Shown here piece by piece: positions 61,243-64,000 of a stretch of 64,000 nucleotides of DNA. A model generated the notes under the pieces. That model was given only the letters and a program-made list of their open reading frames with translations. It did no database searches and had not been told where the DNA came from. Every line of letters begins with the position of its first letter. The stretch's first letter is position 1. Made by a program: the position numbers and the translations under genes. The stretch comes from Bradyrhizobium sp. Lineage in GTDB: Bacteria > Pseudomonadota > Alphaproteobacteria > Rhizobiales > Xanthobacteraceae. The stretch is from NCBI RefSeq assembly GCF_030646015.1, contig NZ_JAUSLT010000065.1, positions 27,373 through 91,372 on the forward strand, given 5' to 3'.

Positions 61243-62460
61243 TTAGGCTCGTAACGACACAACCCGACCAAGGTTGCGAAACTCGTCGAGATAGTTGGCC
61301 CACGCGGTCATCATGCGGACACGCTCCGCCCAATATTCCGCGGCGTGAGTGTAGGCTCCACGAACCTTGTCTTCTTCCTGGTGAGCAAGTTGCCGCTCGA
61401 TTGCGTCCGGATTCCATTTTCCAGTCTCATTGAGCCGCGTCGACGCCATCGAGCGGAAGCCGTGCGTCGTCATTTCGGTTTTGTCGTAGCCCAGCCGGCG
61501 CAGCGCCGCATTGAGTGTGTTTTCGCTCATCGGCCGATGCCACGAGCGAACCGAAGGGAAGAGAAATTTTGAGTTGCTGGTTATTTCCATTAGTTCGCGC
61601 AGGAGAGCTAACGACTGTCGAGCAAGGGGGACGCGATGCTCGCGGCGCATTTTCATCTTTCGTGCTGGGATGCGCCAAACCGCTTCGGGAATATTGAACT
61701 CGGCCCACTCGGCCGTTCGTAATTCGCCGGGACGTGCAAATAAGAGTGGTGCCAACTGAAGCGCAATTTTGGTGGTAGGTTGCCCCTCGAAGCCGTCTAA
61801 GGCGCGCAAGAGCGCGCCGATCTGGCCGGGCTCAACAATGGTGGCACGATGGGTAACGGTCGGGGTGATCAAAGCACCGCGCAAATCCGCGGACGGATCA
61901 CGTTCTGCACGGCCAGTAGCGATCGCGTAGCGGAAAACCGCGCCCGCCGTACTGCGGACCCGGCCGGCGGTTTCGTAACGGCCGCGTTTTTCGATCTTGC
62001 GAAGGGCGTCCAGCAATTCTGGCGCCTTTATCTCAGCGATGGGGCGATTGCCGAGCTCAGCATTTGCAAAATCGAGCAACCATTTTTTCTTTTTAAGCGT
62101 CGCCGCCGCGTCGCCTTCGGCCTTCCATTTGTCGAAAAGTTCCTCGGCCACGGCTGCGAAAGTGTTGCGGCGGGACAATCGAGCAGCGCCGCGTTCGGCT
62201 TTGCGCTCAACCGACGGATCAGATCCTTGGGCAAGCAACTTCTTTGCCGCCTCGCGCTTGGCGCGTGCCTCGGACAGAGATGTTACCGGATACGGTCCCA
62301 AGGCTAATAGCTTTTGCTTGCCGTCAAACCTGTAAGCAAGCCGCCACAGTTTGGCAGCGTTCGGCTGCACCAACAAATAGAGGCCGCCGCCATCCGATAA
62401 TTTGAACGGTTTCTGGCGCGGCTTAGCGTTACGGAAGGCAATATCGCTTCGAGCCGGCAT
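61243..62460 (-). CDS. Tyrosine site-specific integrase (P4-like, DUF4102 N-terminus)
   Basis: 405 aa. The N-terminal DUF4102 domain (KPFKLSDGGGLYLLVQP, WRLAYRFDGKQKLLALGPYP) is typical of P4-type integrases that insert at tRNA genes. Catalytic residues: Arg in LFARPGELRTAEW, HGFR box in MTTHGFRSMASTRLNE, His in QLAHQEEDKVRG and nucleophile Tyr in RGAYTHA. It appears intact. Start ATG at 62460. It faces away from tRNA-Leu, which lies about 175 bp upstream. Confidence 0.92.
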   Translation of the reverse strand: MPARSDIAFRNAKPRQKPFKLSDGGGLYLLVQPNAAKLWRLAYRFDGKQKLLALGPYPVTSLSEARAKREAAKKLLAQGSDPSVERKAERGAARLSRRNTFAAVAEELFDKWKAEGDAAATLKKKKWLLDFANAELGNRPIAEIKAPELLDALRKIEKRGRYETAGRVRSTAGAVFRYAIATGRAERDPSADLRGALITPTVTHRATIVEPGQIGALLRALDGFEGQPTTKIALQLAPLLFARPGELRTAEWAEFNIPEAVWRIPARKMKMRREHRVPLARQSLALLRELMEITSNSKFLFPSVRSWHRPMSENTLNAALRRLGYDKTEMTTHGFRSMASTRLNETGKWNPDAIERQLAHQEEDKVRGAYTHAAEYWAERVRMMTAWANYLDEFRNLGRVVSLRA

Positions 62461-62482
62461 CGCTAGTTCCCGTGAAAAGGGC

Positions 62483-62541
62483 GATACCAACACACCCTTA
62501 GGATACCAACACTAATACCAACAAAATCGTCGGATACCAAC
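62483..62541. promoter_or_regulatory. Array of four ATACCAAC direct repeats (candidate integrase arm sites)
   Basis: GATACCAAC, GATACCAAC, AATACCAAC and GATACCAAC occur within 59 bp between the integrase start and the tRNA gene. Short direct repeats here are where arm-type integrase or excisionase sites are expected. Confidence 0.5.
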
Positions 62542-62635
62542 GGAAAGTCTCGGATGTCCACGAACATCGAACAGACGTTTTGTCCCGTCGTTGCTGGCTA
62601 AGTTGGACATCGGCGGACGCGTGCGGATTAGCCCT

Positions 62636-62720
62636 TGGTGCCCCTGGCCGGAATCGAACCAGCACTCCTTGCGGAACTCGATTTTGAGTCGAGCGCGTCT
62701 ACCAATTCCGCCACAGGGGC
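62636..62720 (-). tRNA. tRNA-Leu (CAA)
   Basis: Acceptor stem GCCCCTG / CAGGGGC, D-loop AATTGGTAGAC, anticodon stem CTCGA / TCGAG around CTCAAAA (anticodon CAA), a long variable arm as in class II tRNAs, T-loop GGTTCGATTCC, and an encoded CCA. The 3' end points into the integrative element, the usual attachment position. Confidence 0.95.
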
Positions 62721-62945
62721 ATTCGCGACGCCGGCCGGAAGGCGTGGGGTCGTGAAGCCGGCGGAATATAGCGGCCGGGGAGGGCGGGTCAACCCGTTGG
62801 TTTTGAAACGGGTTTCGAGCGTCTTCGTTGTCCGGAACGGCGTGCCGAGAGCCATTCAGCGGGCCCAAAACACTCCCCTGTGATCGCGCCTCGTCTCGAC
62901 AGCGCCTCGGCTGCGGGATACGACGCTTTGGCACAGGAGACGACC

Positions 62946-63485
62946 GTGACGCTGAATGCCACCGCAAGCCAGTCGTATGCGCCCGCGCGGGTCAATCCCG
63001 CATTGACGGCCGCGCTGGCGATCACGGCTATCGCCGCGGCGACGCTGGCGGGGGCGTGGTTCTTTCAGCTGGTGCTGGACATCCGGCCCTGTCCGCTCTG
63101 CCTCGAGCAGCGCTATGCCTATTACCTCGCGATCCCGCTCGGCGCGCTGCTGGCGTTCGCGGCGGCGAGGGATACGCCGCGCTCGGTGCTGCTGGCGGGG
63201 CTCGCCATTCTCGCCGCGGCCGCGCTCGGCAATGCCTGGCTCGGGGCCTATCACGCCGGCGTCGAATGGAAATTCTGGCAGGGGCCGACCGATTGCTCCG
63301 GCCCGGTGGTCAATCTCGGCAGCGCCGGCAACCTGCTGGAGCGGCTCGAGACCACAAAAGTGATCCGCTGCGACGAGGTGCAGTGGCGCTTTCTCGGCCT
63401 GTCGCTGGCCGGCTACAATGTGCTGATCTCGCTGTTGATGGCCGCGATCGCGGGCTGGGGAATCTTCCGGCTGCAGCGCCGCTGA
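62946..63485 (+). CDS. dsbB: Disulfide bond formation protein B
   Basis: Inner-membrane enzyme that reoxidises DsbA and passes electrons to quinone. Four hydrophobic helices; the first redox pair is CPLC in DIRPCPLCLEQRYAYY, and the second pair lies in the periplasmic loop (DCSGP and IRCDE). The GTG at 62946 is chosen because AGGAG stands six bases upstream; the track start at 62880 lacks one. 179 aa is normal. No dsbA is adjacent. Confidence 0.85.
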   Translation: MTLNATASQSYAPARVNPALTAALAITAIAAATLAGAWFFQLVLDIRPCPLCLEQRYAYYLAIPLGALLAFAAARDTPRSVLLAGLAILAAAALGNAWLGAYHAGVEWKFWQGPTDCSGPVVNLGSAGNLLERLETTKVIRCDEVQWRFLGLSLAGYNVLISLLMAAIAGWGIFRLQRR

Positions 63486-63509
63486 GGCCGGGGGCCTGCC
63501 CCGCCATAG

Positions 63510-64000
63510 CTCGAAGAGCGGCGGCGGGACCCGACGGGCAAATCACTTCGGTTTATCAGAAATCAAAGTCAAGCCCTCGAAACAAAAATATTTCGCTTAA
63601 CACGTCGGGCAAATCACCTTTAGTGATTCGCCCGTCCCGCCCGAACGAGGGGCGTTGCGCACGTCACGAACGCGCGGTGGGATGCGATGGACGCGACAGC
63701 GTCGGGCGCGCAAGGGATTGCAGGGCGGAATGAACTCCGTGAGCGATCGGCCGGCGTGCGGACGAGCGGCGCTGCAAACCGTCTTCGCTGGAACTTGCCG
63801 GCACGCATGAGGACCGGCGAGAGCTCTGGCGGGACGGGCGCGGACGGCGAAGTCGTGTGGGCCTGACGCCCCGACGCTGGCGTCAAGTCCTGTGGAGATG
63901 TTTCGAGCCCAACCGGGCTTCGCAGGCATCGTCAATCCGCAGGGCGATGGTGGCAAGAAAGCCCGGTCACCAGGGTGATCACGTATAAGCCGTAACCCAT
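63510..64000. repeat. Long dispersed Bradyrhizobium-type repeat (runs off the right edge)
   Basis: Stretches such as GACGGGCAAATCACTTCGGT, GGGATGCGATGGACGCGACA, GTCCTGTGGAGATGTTTCGA and GCCCGGTCACCAGGGTGATC belong, from memory, to a several-hundred-base element present in many copies in Bradyrhizobium and Rhodopseudomonas genomes. No credible gene is seen in it. Confidence 0.6.

Noticed and set aside
62483-62541. CRISPR-like array
   Set aside because: Units are only 8-9 bp with irregular short spacing and no cas genes; arm-type sites explain them better. No other CRISPR-like array was seen.
63597-63956. Minus-strand ORFs in the right-edge region
   Set aside because: They lie inside a dispersed repeat and have no domain or ribosome site.

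Overview
The window looks like a chromosomal segment of an alphaproteobacterium of the Bradyrhizobium / Rhodopseudomonas group (Nitrobacteraceae). The basis is the high G+C content, the gene families present (an NdvA-type beta-glucan exporter, paired nitronate monooxygenases, an AcdS/AcdR pair, a Sox/flavocytochrome cluster) and several dispersed palindromic intergenic repeats that I recognise from that group. The assignment is inference from sequence style; no search was run.

Layout. 0-23 kb is mostly core-like: an acyl-CoA ligase start at the left edge, a D,D-carboxypeptidase, the glucan ABC exporter, an orphan substrate-binding protein, two tandem Gly/Tyr-rich exported proteins, a HisE-like protein, a DedA-type membrane protein, two nitronate monooxygenases around a thioesterase and an acyl-CoA ligase, ilvD, small exported proteins, and a NarL-type two-component pair. 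Three copies of a CCATSTTCATGG palindrome lie around the two-component pair and the small exported proteins. A formate/nitrite-family channel with a good sigma-54 promoter is followed by a PP2C-phosphatase/Ser-Thr-kinase fusion. 23.7-28.6 kb is a PAS/GAF kinase, response regulator and hybrid kinase operon, followed by a convergent Mpl-like Mur ligase.

30-37.4 kb carries niche genes: a hydratase of the MhpD type, ACC deaminase (acdS) with its divergent Lrp-type regulator acdR, then a complete phosphite uptake and oxidation operon ptxABCDE preceded by a near-perfect Pho box.

37.4-43.3 kb is an accessory insertion. It holds a Cys-rich exported protein, an 80-bp MITE-like palindrome, a large helicase whose C-terminus is cut off at a 45-bp copy of the acdR 3' region, a DUF6361-type partner, and a serine resolvase with a res-like site. 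The helicase/DUF6361 pair is the best candidate for a little-described (probably defence) system; here it appears partly decayed.

43.5-49.8 kb is one long reverse-strand operon: iorA-iorB (molybdenum hydroxylase), a cytochrome c, fccB, soxX, soxY, soxZ, soxA. soxB and soxCD are not in the window, and SoxY has an unusual C-terminal arm. 49.8-54.7 kb is repeat-rich: a relic and an intact ABC substrate-binding protein, short proteins, a GMC dehydrogenase with its small subunit, and a 47-bp repeat on each side. 54.7-62.6 kb is an integrative element of phage/IME type (XRE regulator, DUF932, a DUF3987 operon, AlpA-like excisionase, P4-type integrase) next to the 3' end of tRNA-Leu(CAA). dsbB and a long dispersed repeat close the window.
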